Origin: Karstenula rhodostoma CBS 690.94
Lineage: Eukaryota > Ascomycota > Dothideomycetes > Pleosporales > Didymosphaeriaceae
NCBI GenBank assembly: GCA_010093485.1
Contig: MU001498.1
Span: 797,697-861,696 of the forward strand
Reading direction: 5' to 3'
DNA length: 64,000 nucleotides
Made by a program: the position numbers and the translations under genes. Below the pieces are notes generated by a model that was not told where the DNA came from, did no database searches, and saw only the letters and a program-made list of their open reading frames with translations. Shown here piece after piece: positions 12,375-22,397 of this stretch. Each line of letters opens with the position of its first letter. Positions within the stretch are counted from its first letter, which is position 1.

Positions 12375-13231
12375 ATCCGCGACAACGGCGTCATCCAGCG
12401 CGAAGTCCTCCACGAGTACGACAATAAGTTTGTACATCCGTCGACACAGAAAATATACCGCAGACAGCGGCACACGCTCAACCTTCCGGTCTTCAAAGTA
12501 TGTAAGCCCTCAATTTCAACCCGATATGACATCTTGGCTTCGTCGTTTGCCTGGCTCGAGTCCCGCTCGGCTGCGTCGAAACAGTCGGCTCACCGCAGAT
12601 TTGGCTCTCCATTTCTGACTGCTGGACGGCAGAAGCAAGGCTCTTGATTCTGTATCTTACGTTCAAAAACCTGACTGACTTTTACCATAGCTTAACACAC
12701 TCACTCCCGACCCCGCCATCACTGCCGTACGTACCTCTCTCAGCTCCTTCACCACCATCACCAAAACGCCACCGACCAAAGCCCTCAACTCCTCCACAAC
12801 CATCCACTCCCCACCGCCCCCCACACCCCCATCTACTCAATGACCACTCAGCAGCTAACACTCTCCAGACCATGCCTCTCTTCCCCCCGGCCACCCTCTA
12901 CACCGCGCTCATCATCCGCCTCCGCAAGCTCACTCTGAGCTGCATCCGCGCCCTCCGCCGCGTCCGCCCCGCCTTCCTCGCCCTCCTCGCCAATTACGAC
13001 CCGGCCCGCGCCGGCGCCGAGCAGTTCCACCCCCTGCTCGACTACGTGGAGCTGCGCTTCGCCGCCGGCTTCAACCTCCGGGAGTACTGGGCGTGGCTGC
13101 TGGCGCCGGCGTTGTTCTTGTTCGGGGCGCAGTGGTGGGCGGAGGTGTTGCGCGCGGTTTGGGGCGTCGTGGGGATGTTGTGGGTGGTGGTGGGTTGGTG
13201 GGTGATGGGTGGGGGATGGGCGAGGGAGTAG
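12375..13231 (+). CDS. Possible small membrane-associated protein, 5' end unresolved
   Basis: A chain of segments that join in phase 0: 12375-12497 (protein-like, ...HEYDNKFVHPSTQKIYRR...), 12691-12726 and 12869-13231. The introns would be 12498-12690 (GTATGT...CATAG) and 12727-12868 (GTACGT...CCAG). The last exon also begins with an ATG at 12872 that alone would give 119 aa. The C-terminal half is hydrophobic (YWAWLLAPALFLFGAQWW, then a Trp/Val/Gly-rich stretch), suggesting a membrane hairpin. I could not find the start exon; an AG just before 12375 may be an acceptor. Family not recognised. A gene in which only the last exon is real is possible. Confidence 0.4.
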
Positions 13232-13235
13232 GGGG

Positions 13236-13270
<35 letters not shown>

Positions 13271-13310
13271 AGGAGGAAAGGGGGAGGGGGAGGGGGAGGG
13301 GGAGGACAGG
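13232..13310 (+). repeat. Purine-only (G/A) tract
   Basis: About 80 bases made almost entirely of GGA/GAA/GGG units, starting right after the stop codon at 13231. Such homopurine tracts can form triplex DNA; that is general knowledge, not something shown here. Confidence 0.8.
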
Positions 13311-14169
13311 CGGGGGCGGGCAAGCACCTGCGCAATGATGGTCACGGAGACGGTCTATGTGACAGCGACTTGCGCCGCCCCCGGCCGGTGTGACGACCTG
13401 GTTTGCTTTCTTCCTTGATGGGCTTCGGCCAAATTAAATTTTCTTTTTGTATAACAGGTTTCCTGGGGCTTTTGGGGTGGGATCCCGCTCGTGCGTCTTG
13501 ATACCCATGGGTAGGAAATGGAGTTTTGTCTTGCCGTCTTCTTGAAAAATCTATTGCTGCAACCCATCTTCAACGGTGCTAAAGTATCCAACACCTCGGT
13601 CATACACTCTCGGATCCATTCTAGCTCCGTCAACACCATCTAGCTCGACCACCATCCAGGCTCCCTACGATGAGACCAAACAGTCTCACTCGCACACGAT
13701 CTCCCTATGCTCCGCACTGTTCAGCTTCACACCCCGTTCCCCATCTTCCCTCTCATCCTCTCAATTTCCGGCGTGACACCCTCATATGTAGCGACGTGCT
13801 CCAGCTCCCCCCCCTTTCTCGTCATCTTTCTGGTAAACAAGCTGGTGCGTGTTGTCGTTGACATGCACATCGTTGAGCATAACAGCGACGCCATCGTCAC
13901 CAAACAACCGCTCCATCTCTTCTTTCATCTCGGGGAGGTACTGCAACATGCATCAGCAATGACATTTCCCCTCGAACATCCAGTGACAGCAAGGACGACG
14001 GGACTTACGAAGGAGAAGAAGGCCGTGCCAAGGAAACAGATGATGATGAAGAGGAGATGGAACTTCCAACCGATGTTTGCGAATGCTGTAGTCGCGGCTT
14101 GTAAGTACATGAGGTCAGTAAGCGCAATTGTGGCAATGCTTATACACACGCCTTTTGCGCGGATGTGGT

Positions 14170-14270
14170 CTTTCCTCGCGGATACAAAATCAGCTGAGTC
14201 ACAAAAGTGGGTTGATGTACGAAGTGTCCATGTCTAAGACATAGCGACTTTGTACCGGGAAGTACCGTAC
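14170..14270 (-). mobile_element. Introner-like intron, family A, copy 1
   Basis: A 101-nt intron of the transporter pseudogene, between the codons for SELFPN and HIRAKGV. Donor GTACGG, acceptor GGAAAG. Near-terminal inverted repeats GGTACAAAGTC and its diverged complement could fold into a long hairpin. It aligns without gaps to the 101-nt first intron of the unrelated membrane protein gene at 26829-26929, with roughly 89 of 101 positions matching by eye. The sharing of an intron between non-homologous genes is the hallmark of introner-like elements. Confidence 0.8.
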
Positions 14271-15020
14271 TGGGGAAGAGCTCGGAGTAGAAGACTACGC
14301 CGGCGACGGCGACGTCGACGTCTAGGCTGTAGATTGCGAGGAAGATGTAGAACCTCGGGGCGCAAGTCAGCGACTATGGTAACGCAGTCTTTAACAACGT
14401 AATACGTACATAGCTACCCCGGCCCCTAGTGCTGCTTTGTTCGTGGCTTCTTCGGCGTAGGTGGCTACAATGGCTGCTTCGATGGCGAGACAAACGCCGC
14501 ATCCTGCGACACCGAAAAGCATGAGTGGTTTCCGACCGAATTTGTCTATTATGGCGGCGCCGACGGCGTTGAAGATGATGCCCACCGTGATCCATCCGCA
14601 TTGGAGCTCGAGTTGTTGTTTTCTATTCGGGGGTGAGAACCATCCACCACGTCATACATATAATACAGTTGAACTAACGTATCAAATCCCGGTGTCGCGT
14701 ACAAGGTAGGACCGTAGTTGTAGACGACCAAGATCTCCGTCTACTGTCACACAAACGCAAAGCCTATAGCTAGCGCTATCCTGCGTCGATACCCCTTCTT
14801 CGTGAACATGGTCACCCAGCCCGGATCCAGCGTGCGCTCAAGCTCAGCCTGCTTTCGCATCTGGTAGAACTCGCCCCGTGCAAACTCCTGCTCCGGGTCT
14901 CTCTTCACGCTGTGCAGCCAACACACAATCTTTTCTGCTTCTTCCACGCGGCCCTTCATGAGGAGGACGCGCGGCGACTCGGGAACCACGAATAGGATGG
15001 CGATCATCGAGACAGGCTAG

Positions 15021-15671
15021 GTACCCAGCATCAGTGATTGGAGTCACGTTGGGCCAGCCGACTTTTCTGGTATACATGGGCCTGATCGATGCAGAGGGAG
15101 CGCTGACAGGCGATGGTGCGGCCCTCATCGGAACCATGAATCGCGTTTTCCAGGTCAGATACCCACACCGAAGTCTTGTACGTCTCAACAGCCACTAATT
15201 TGTCCCAGACTGGAGTTGTCCTAGACATCCTTTCAAGCTCCTACATCATGGATCTATGGGGACGCAAACCCAATGTTTATTACCTCTCGATCATCTCGCT
15301 TGTAGGCGGGGCTTTGCTGTGCGGTGCGCAAAATATAGAAATGTTCATCGTCGCCAGGTACAGATAGGATGGATATCCTAGTGCGAACACTCCAACTGAT
15401 CTTGCTAGGTTCATCGCGGGCTGGGGGAGCTGGGGTTTCTTCGCCGTGAGTAAGTGGAACAATGCGTTTCATTTGACCAACGCAGCGTTGATACAGTACA
15501 GCCCCAACATACTCCGCTGAGCTTGCGCCCCCTGGAATCCGAGGGTTCTTCATCGGCATGAACGGCGTCAACATCGCCTTCGGGTACGCCGTTGCTACCT
15601 ACATGGGCATGGCCTTCTACTTTGTCGAGGACGTTGCGAACTGGCGTGGCCCGCTCGGCATCGCACTTCTC
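15021..15671 (+). other. Inverted internal segment of the transporter
   Basis: Read on the plus strand, this segment begins in frame with YPASVIGVTLGQPTF, which would follow the minus-strand ...GQVAFG exactly as in intact transporters. It ends with WRGPLGIALL, which would precede the minus-strand ...PVSMIAILFVVPESPR. Both ends carry a short inverted repeat: GACAGG(C)TAG at 15011-15020 and its complement CTACCTGTC at 15678-15686. Two introns within the segment (GTCAGA...CCCAG and GTACAG...GCTAG) are intact in its own orientation, and the frames are free of stops. Confidence 0.85.
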
Positions 15672-15771
15672 CGAAGGCTACCTGTCCGAGTGAGACGAGG
15701 AAGCATACTAGGAAGTTGTATGCATTGAATTGTGACCTCTTCGAAGGTTGGTGGTTGGTTTCATTTGTCAT

Positions 15772-16817
15772 GACGGGCGAAGAAGAACCCAGAGGATGTA
15801 AAGAGATCAGGAAACGGGAAGTGAGGAATATATTGATTACAATCACTTTGAGGACTTGAGATTTCATGAAGATATTGTATTCGCAGGCTAGGCAGAGACC
15901 CCCAGGCTCGGTCCAACAGACCTATGCACTGGATCCCAATGAGCCGGATGTATCGATTCAAACATGGCGAATCTCATTGTTAGCCGCAGTGGCGTCTATA
16001 TGGGCCAGTCTAGATTGGAGACTCGCACAGTTACCCGGACATCCTAGGCTGTGTTTGGCATGGATGCCAGGACCATCGACCCCATAAGCTTCAACTTCAG
16101 CTGTCTTGTGGCGCATCGAACTTTTGGTGCAATCAACCCGCAAAGACCCACACTTAGCATTCATACTAAGGCATGATGGCGTCGGGATGGCGGTCACTAG
16201 TTTCAAAATCCGGGGTAAGGTAGAAGTAGCATGACCGAGTGAGGCATGTTGCGTTGTCCAAACCCGAGAGAAAAGTAGACGGTTGCAGATAACTATGCTT
16301 CATCAACGCGTCCAAGTACTTAGTACTGGTGCTTTTAGAGCAATAATGCAGCTCGACTCCAGAGTATCTTTTGCAGCAAACTGGCGGCTGTTGGAGCCGC
16401 GTGCGCTGACTCTTAGTGACTGACTCTGAGGGACTGCATCTTGGCGACTGACACTTAGCGACTGACTCTTCCCCAAGCGCGTCGGTACTCAGCTCTCTGT
16501 AATCTGCCAATAACGGTATATGCGGGGTAGCGCGACCATTAGCACCAAGGATGTCGAGGCGGAAAGAACTCCAGGCGATGAAAGCCGTGTCAAGTGGAAT
16601 AAGCAATAATTCCAACACGAATCGTTAGTTCGTGCACTATGTGCTCAGTGTCTCGTTGTCATGGTACACACGCAGTGAAGTCGTGAGTGTCAATCATCGA
16701 GCCACAAGCCCTCGAGAAAATTGGGCCTTGACGGTGGTAGAGTTGCAGAGGTCGCTTTCATAACCATGTGGGTATCCTGTGCTTGAAGACGCAATGCAAC
16801 CCCCCTCGCAGCATCTT
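15772..16817. other. Intergenic, nothing supported
   Basis: No gene-like frame. A small repeated motif (TTAG(T/C)GACTGACTCT) occurs at about 16413 and 16457, with related GACTGA copies between them. Confidence 0.45.
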
Positions 16818-18239
16818 CTACTGTTCCTCTTTTGCATCACCACGTCTTTCTTTCAATTCCCTCCTCCACTCTTCGAATTCCTTACTCACAATTCCTCCAG
16901 CTGCACCTTTGACCTCGCCCGCTTCCACAACGCCGGCCTTCTTCTCCAGCCTCAGCCTATACATCTTCCCCTCCTCTGTCACTATACTTCGCAACCATCC
17001 CAAAAAGGCCGCCGTGAAGTTGATACAGGTATTCCCATCCCAACACTGCGTTCCCCTCCTCACCATACCAGGAATCTTATTCGTCTCCAGTTCCTGCACC
17101 CCGGTCAAGATACCCATCTTACTCCTCCATCCGATAATGATCTTAGGCACACCGAGGAGGAAAGATTGCGCCCAGAACTTGAGGAGCTTGCGCTCAAACT
17201 TGAGGATGTCGCGGTTAGAAGGATTAGGAGGCAGTGATTCGGCGGTTTTGAGCTCGATCCAGGGGATGGGCTCGGAGGGAGAAGGAGGTTTCGGTGCGGA
17301 AAGACCGTCAACTTCACCACCGAGAAGGAGGGTGTGTGGGCCAAACCCGGTACGGACTATGCTGCAGTGCTGGGCGTAGTTTGAGACTGGGGCTCTTGGC
17401 CGGGAATCGATGGTCTCTCTTGGGGTTTCGGAGGGAGGTGTAGAGAGGAGCGATAACGTCTCAAACTTGTAACCCCAGTATGTCATCATCTTGTGGTCGG
17501 GCATGTTGGGATCTTGCCATCTTGGCGGTGGCCGCGTTGCTTCCTGTGCGCGTTGCGCAGCGCGGGAGGGGAAGTCTTCCACAATGTAGATGGTGCCGTC
17601 GTGGAGAGTCGCGAACATGGAAAATTCGGCGAACATATCAAATGGAGCAGTCATGATTTTGGTCATCATACCTCGCCATGTCACAAAGTCTGCTTCCTCT
17701 TTCTTGCCCGTCTTCCTCTCCTTGCTCATCACAGCACGCAGCAAGCTGTCTACATGTGGATCCGTCTCTTCTTCATAATGGCGGAAGGTATTGTAACCTT
17801 CTTTCAGATCAGCGCCTAGTTGTGGAGGACAGTAGTAGTTTATTCCAGATTCGTCCTCTTTGTATTGGTGGTCGTCATCGTAGGAGAAGTGGACGACTTC
17901 TTGCGGGCGCTTGATGCTGGCCGAGGCACCACGAAACTGATGTACAGGCTGGATAGGAAAGCGGTAGCTAAGCGGTGCGGGGGCTGGAGCCCAGTCGTTG
18001 GTGGATGTGCTTGGGCTCAGTGCAGGTGGTTGTGCAGAAGGTGTAGGTGGAGGTGGAGCGGTGTGTGCGATTGCCTGGGTTCGTGGTCGCTTTCGAGGAG
18101 GTGAGGTCCGCTCGTGGTCGTGATCGCCATTGTCGTCAGATTTGGGAGTTTTCGAGGGTAGACTGCCTGGGAGAGGAGTTGGATTCGCGATGTCTTGAGC
18201 GTCCTGCTTTGCTTGCGCATCTAGCTCTTCTAGGGCCAT
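16818..18239 (-). CDS. RAI1: Rai1/DXO-family decapping nuclease
   Basis: Single exon, 473 aa from the ATG at 18239 (MALEELDAQ). The frame continues six codons upstream to a GTG only, so that ATG is the first. Family hallmarks: GEVDG (about 308-312) and IELKT (about 328-332), which carry the acidic metal-binding residues and catalytic Lys of DXO/Rai1 enzymes, then FWAQSFLLGVPKIIIGWR (about 352-369). The N-terminal ~110 residues are disordered, Pro-rich, with a basic RKRPR that could be a nuclear signal. The family removes incomplete 5' caps or 5' pyrophosphate in the nucleus and partners the exonuclease Rat1/Xrn2; function is inferred from homology. Divergent from the hypothetical gene at 18545. 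Confidence 0.93.
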   Translation of the reverse strand: MALEELDAQAKQDAQDIANPTPLPGSLPSKTPKSDDNGDHDHERTSPPRKRPRTQAIAHTAPPPPTPSAQPPALSPSTSTNDWAPAPAPLSYRFPIQPVHQFRGASASIKRPQEVVHFSYDDDHQYKEDESGINYYCPPQLGADLKEGYNTFRHYEEETDPHVDSLLRAVMSKERKTGKKEEADFVTWRGMMTKIMTAPFDMFAEFSMFATLHDGTIYIVEDFPSRAAQRAQEATRPPPRWQDPNMPDHKMMTYWGYKFETLSLLSTPPSETPRETIDSRPRAPVSNYAQHCSIVRTGFGPHTLLLGGEVDGLSAPKPPSPSEPIPWIELKTAESLPPNPSNRDILKFERKLLKFWAQSFLLGVPKIIIGWRSKMGILTGVQELETNKIPGMVRRGTQCWDGNTCINFTAAFLGWLRSIVTEEGKMYRLRLEKKAGVVEAGEVKGAAGGIVSKEFEEWRRELKERRGDAKEEQ

Positions 18240-18544
18240 TGGGTCGGTCGTAGCCACACTTAATTATTGTGAGTAGCACTGTCGTCAGAAATGAGAGAGC
18301 GTATACAGAGATACAGAGAACGCGGCAACAGTCCGACAGTGAACGAGCAACTGTGCGTTGATGTTCGTTCACCAGACGCGACCGTGGCCCAAGCTCCCGT
18401 TCCCCGCAAAGCCTCCGCGTTACGGCGCGCCATAGCAACCAACAACACAAAACACCGCGCGATTTCCCACAACACCGCCTGCAACAGCTTCTTCCGCGCG
18501 GGCTCTCCCTTCGCCACCCACAACACCAAAATCTACCCCCCAAA
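18240..18544. promoter_or_regulatory. Shared divergent promoter region
   Basis: 305 bp between the start codons of RAI1 (-) and the hypothetical gene (+). No specific element identified. Confidence 0.4.
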
Positions 18545-19296
18545 ATGGACCACCGCCGTCCCATCCGTCCGCCCCACCCTGCCGGCGCCCCCCGGCGCCC
18601 TCTCTTCCACGCCTCCTCCACCGGCTCCTCCCACCCCTCGCGCGCCAACTCCCGCACCACCGCGGCCTCCAAGCCCACAACCGTCCACATCTCCCCCGAC
18701 GACACCAACAACCCCGACAACGACCTCGTCGAGCGCGACGCCGCCGGCAACTACAAGATCATGGCGCCGTCCGCCGCCATGAAAGCGGGCGTCGCGCCGC
18801 CGATCAGCCCGGAGCAGGAAGAGAAGGACCAGGAGGACCAGATCATCGCGCTGTATGGCCAGAACAGCTGCCACTGGGACCAGGCTGGTAAGTTGCCCCG
18901 TTTTCTTATCCCCTCTGGCTGGATCTGGTTTACACAAAGGTTTGTACAGGAAGGGACGGGGGCTGTGTGAGGCGGGGCGCGGGCGCGCTGTGCGAGGCGA
19001 TGGAGCGGCTGTCGCCTGGGGACCAGGACGAGTGGGAGTGGGATGGGTGGGGGTTCTGGGATGCGGAGGCGAGGATTGCCATGTTGGAGGATACGCAGTG
19101 GGGGATCGAGGTAGAGGGGTTCTGCAAGTGGACGAACGAGCAGGGTCAGATTTGTTGGGTGGAACATGCTGACACGTGCGCAGCAGTTCTCGATGAGATC
19201 AAGGCTGCGCTGAAGTCGAGCCTGGAGAGGAAGGTGGCGAGTCTCGAGACCGATCGCTGGATGTTCGAGGGTGACGGGGGAAAGGGACTGAGATGA
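18545..19296 (+). CDS. Hypothetical acidic protein, two exons
   Basis: Exons 18545-18887 and 18950-19296 (229 aa). The intron has a GTAAGT donor and a TACAG acceptor; the split codon gives Gly. The N-terminal ~75 residues are Pro/Ser/Thr-rich and probably disordered. The C-terminal part is Trp-rich and acidic (DEWEWDGWGFWDAEARIAML), ending in a helical segment with Leu/Lys/Glu. No family recognised. The Trp-rich middle with two Cys residues (about 120 and 177) may be the folded part. Confidence 0.75.
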
Positions 19297-19525
19297 GGCG
19301 ATGGGCGGCGTGGTACGGATGAAGGGGAACTGTTTTTTGGAGGTGCTTTTCCAGCGGCTGACTGATCTACGGACATCTCCCGATGTCAGCCAGGCGTACG
19401 ACCGGATGATACCCTATTTGGTTTTTGCACGGACCCAATTCTGTCCGTATAATGACATGGACAATGAGCTGAATATACAACTATCACAACACCAAGCTCC
19501 AAACACCGCGCTCGCTTGTCCCACA

Positions 19526-21993
19526 CTAACCAAACCTGAATCGACTCCCCAGCGTCCCGAACCGCTCCCTCTCCGGCGGCTTTGTCGGACTCTGACTTGC
19601 AATCGTCGCCCCCTCTTGCACCTTTGCAATCAGCGTCTGGCCCCTCATCGGATCCACCTTGCCGTACTTCTTGTTCCTCTGCGCCACGTCGAAGTACTCC
19701 ATATGATCGTCCGCACCCATGAGCTGCACCGTCTGTGTCAGTTCATCAAGGTTATCCAGCAACAGCGGGTCACCGAGGCCCTCCACGAAGTTTGCAAGAT
19801 AGCGCGTGTCAATGGCGAGTGCGCTGACAGCCGCGGGTGTGATGCGCTTCACAGAGTCGTCTAGAGGAAGTGCGAGAATTGCATCTTTAGCGTGGGACAG
19901 CGCGTCGAAGTACACGAAACCTTTGACTTCCTCGGGAAGAGCAAGAAGGACGGAATTCGAGATGTCGCTCAACCACCTCGTCATTTCTTTCATATAGTCG
20001 CTCGGCTCGCTGGCCTGCTTCGTAGCCATCCATTCGTATTCTGCCGTCTCGACCAACTGGTCGATCTTGCTGTTGACGACCTCGAAAATCCGGTCACTCG
20101 CCTGCTTCTTCGCAGCCTTGAACTTTTCTGTGGCCTGGAGGGTTATCGGCCCGGTAGCTGCGGGTGAAGACCGCGCTTCGAAGAGAAGTGCTTCCAGTTC
20201 GTGACATGCCGTCTCGAAGTGCTCGACATTGGTGAGAATTTGGACGATTTGACCGGGATACTGGGAGGCAAGGCGATCGACGAGTGATTGGCACACCTCG
20301 TTGCAGAGGAGGTCATCGAGTGAAGCGCGGAGAGTTTCGTCGATGATGGAGGACTTCTGGAAATAGTCATCTGAGAAGAGGTAGATCTGGTTGAGGAAGT
20401 TCCTAACGTCGATGCAACAGAGCGGGTACATCTGAGAGAAAGGTAGAACGCAAGGGAAACTGGATGACGGTTAGTGCACCATAACATAGAAAGAAGTAGG
20501 CAAGACGTACGTGAGCTCATCACGCTCCTTCTCTGGGGTATACCAGCTGACAGTCACGACCTTATCGTACTCTTCGATGCTATTGAGCGTCATTGGCATG
20601 TAATCATCGGTCGTAACGATTTCGGTGAAGTCCTCGCTGAAGCGGCTCTTGAGCAGTTCCGAGTACTTGGAGAAGAGGGTGAGTAGGAGGTCGTTCATCG
20701 TTGAGACAGAGTAACCCCATTTCTGGACGAAGAATCAGCGTTGTAACCCACATCGAACGGTTGCACAAACCTCCATGGTCAACATGAACAGCGCAACTCG
20801 ACCTTTAATCCTTAACAAAAGCTCGTCGTTGCTAACTTGCGGCAGGGCTTTTGTTATCAGCTCAATAGCCCTGGCGCACATTGCATCCCAGAGCTCGTCA
20901 ATATCGGCTTGCGATCGTAGATTGATTGTCTTGGCCGCCGTAGCCTTCTCGATGATCGCAAAGCCTGCGATGCTCTCCAACAAACTACTTAACTGGCCGC
21001 ATTCATCGTCAAGCAATCCCAGGGTCTGTGGAAGAATCAGATCCTTCTGCAGTTTCCGGTCCTCAGCATATTCTGTTTTGAACTGTTCCCGCTTTCCCAA
21101 AGTGTCGTATATGTGCATAGCTTCAAACAATGGAGTGAAGTCGGTCTCGTTACCAGCTTCCTCGTTATTGAGGACATCGAACTCATCAGTCTCATCCGCG
21201 ACAAGCTCAATCGCAGAGTTTAGCTTGAACTTAGCGAAACGTGTGTCCGCCTCAGCCCGCTCCTGGTTCCGTGTCCGCCGCACGTCAGTGTAGTAGAAAG
21301 ATACCTCGCCCAGAAATTGCGATGACTCCCGTATGCGATAAAGCCAGGTGCTCAGGTCAGCCTTGACCGCCTCGCGGATCTGCTCTCGAGCCACAGGCAC
21401 GCTCTTGTCGATCAGCCCTGCGAGGTTGTATCGACTTATGCCTTTCAAATGGATTGTCTGAAGTTCGTCCAATGCGCGCAACGCAGCGTAGTAGTTCTTC
21501 TCTTTCAACAGTTCGTATACTTGATTGGCAAGCCGCAAAACGTCCAGACAATCGTTGAGCGCCGCATTCGCCTCGTTGATGTTTTGTCGCACATTACGCG
21601 ACTCCTTCAAGGACTGTTTCTGCGCGTGTAACTTGTCGGCGCTCTCCTGAATAGACGCCTGAAGCAATAGAATCTCATCGGTGATGTCTACAGTTCCGGA
21701 CCGGACTTTCAAAAGCGAGTCAACGGAGCCGATGAATTCTTGGTGGTTTGCACTACATATGCGCTCAATCTCGGATTCCCTGTCGTTTGAGTATTGGTCA
21801 AAGGCTTGAAGAAGTTGGTTGGTATGTCGTGCATCTTTCATAACCGGGACTAGCTGTTCGATATAATCCGAGTCCGAACTTGATTGGGATATCTAGTCAT
21901 GGTTAGCAACATGCATGTATCATCACGTGTGCATCCATTCACCTGCTTGATGGCCAGCCATAGGTCGTCCCTCGGATCCACTGCGGAAGGCAT
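19526..21993 (-). CDS. SEC15: Exocyst complex subunit Sec15
   Basis: Four exons: 21993-21943, 21892-20771, 20722-20511 and 20459-19526 (772 aa). Introns are 48-51 nt. The last acceptor was fixed by frame: CATCCAG at 20460-20466 gives ...ELTFPCVLPFSQMYPLCCIDVRNFLNQ, the conserved Sec15 passage; the AG 28 nt further in would break the frame. The protein is all-helical with an N-terminal coiled coil (about 60-120, LLLQASIQESADKLHAQKQS) and the family motif KWGYSVSTMNDLLL near 392-405. Sec15 binds the Rab Sec4 on secretory vesicles and links them to Sec10 for tethering at growth sites; this is family knowledge. Divergent from LYS9. Confidence 0.95.
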
Positions 21994-22397
21994 GTTGGCA
22001 GATGCCTAGCGCGGGAGCGCTCTAGGGGTGCGTGACCAGTGCGAGCAACGAGTTCTCAATGTCGTTCTGTGTCAGGCGAATCACGTTATTGCAGCCTTGA
22101 CACAACGTTGATTTCGGAGTGTTGGGAGTTCAAATCGTCGCAAAAGGTGTATGAAACGTCGCTGTCCACAGAGCCCGGAGTTCGATGTTCTCCAGGGCTC
22201 GAGCGGCGATAACCGAGCACGTGAGCTGAGCCGCATCCCGCCTTCCAGACACCCCTGCACTTGCCCTGTGCGGTGGCGTGCGGGGCAATGCAAGTGCTCC
22301 GATGACGCTCCGTACCATTTTTCAACACTCCGATTCCGATAAGAGTCCACACTATATCTTTCTTGTCTGCACAATTGACAAGAATCACATACACAAA
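21994..22397. promoter_or_regulatory. Divergent SEC15/LYS9 promoter region
   Basis: 404 bp between the two start codons. No clear TATA box or binding site that I would defend. Confidence 0.4.

Larger units (their letters stand above)
13727..15771 (-). pseudogene. MFS sugar transporter broken by an internal inversion
   Basis: The gene runs on the minus strand. It starts at the ATG at 15771 (MTNETNHQPSKRSQFNAYNF..., first membrane segment to ...SLGQVAFG). The C-terminal half follows on the minus strand from ~15015 to a stop at 13727, with ILFVVPESPR, a helix rich in Glu/Lys, VVYNYGPTLYAT, IIDKFGRKPLM, FYIFLAIYS, FYSELFPN/HIRAKGV and a hydrophilic tail. The middle (membrane segments 2-6: MDLWGRKPN, ELAPPGIRGFF, WRGPLGIALL) lies between them but on the plus strand at 15021-15671, so no transcript can read through. 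There are also two in-frame stops (TGA, TAG) in the minus-strand part near 14740-14746. Several introns are still recognisable, including a 101-nt introner-like one at 14170-14270. Substrate unknown; the motifs are those of hexose/polyol transporters. Confidence 0.85.

Noticed and set aside
12848..13345. 165-codon Pro/Ser/Leu-rich minus-strand frame
   Set aside because: It is the complement of the purine tract and of the plus-strand exon; low complexity.
17493..18104. Plus-strand frames within RAI1
   Set aside because: They overlap the well-supported minus-strand RAI1 gene; antisense by-products.
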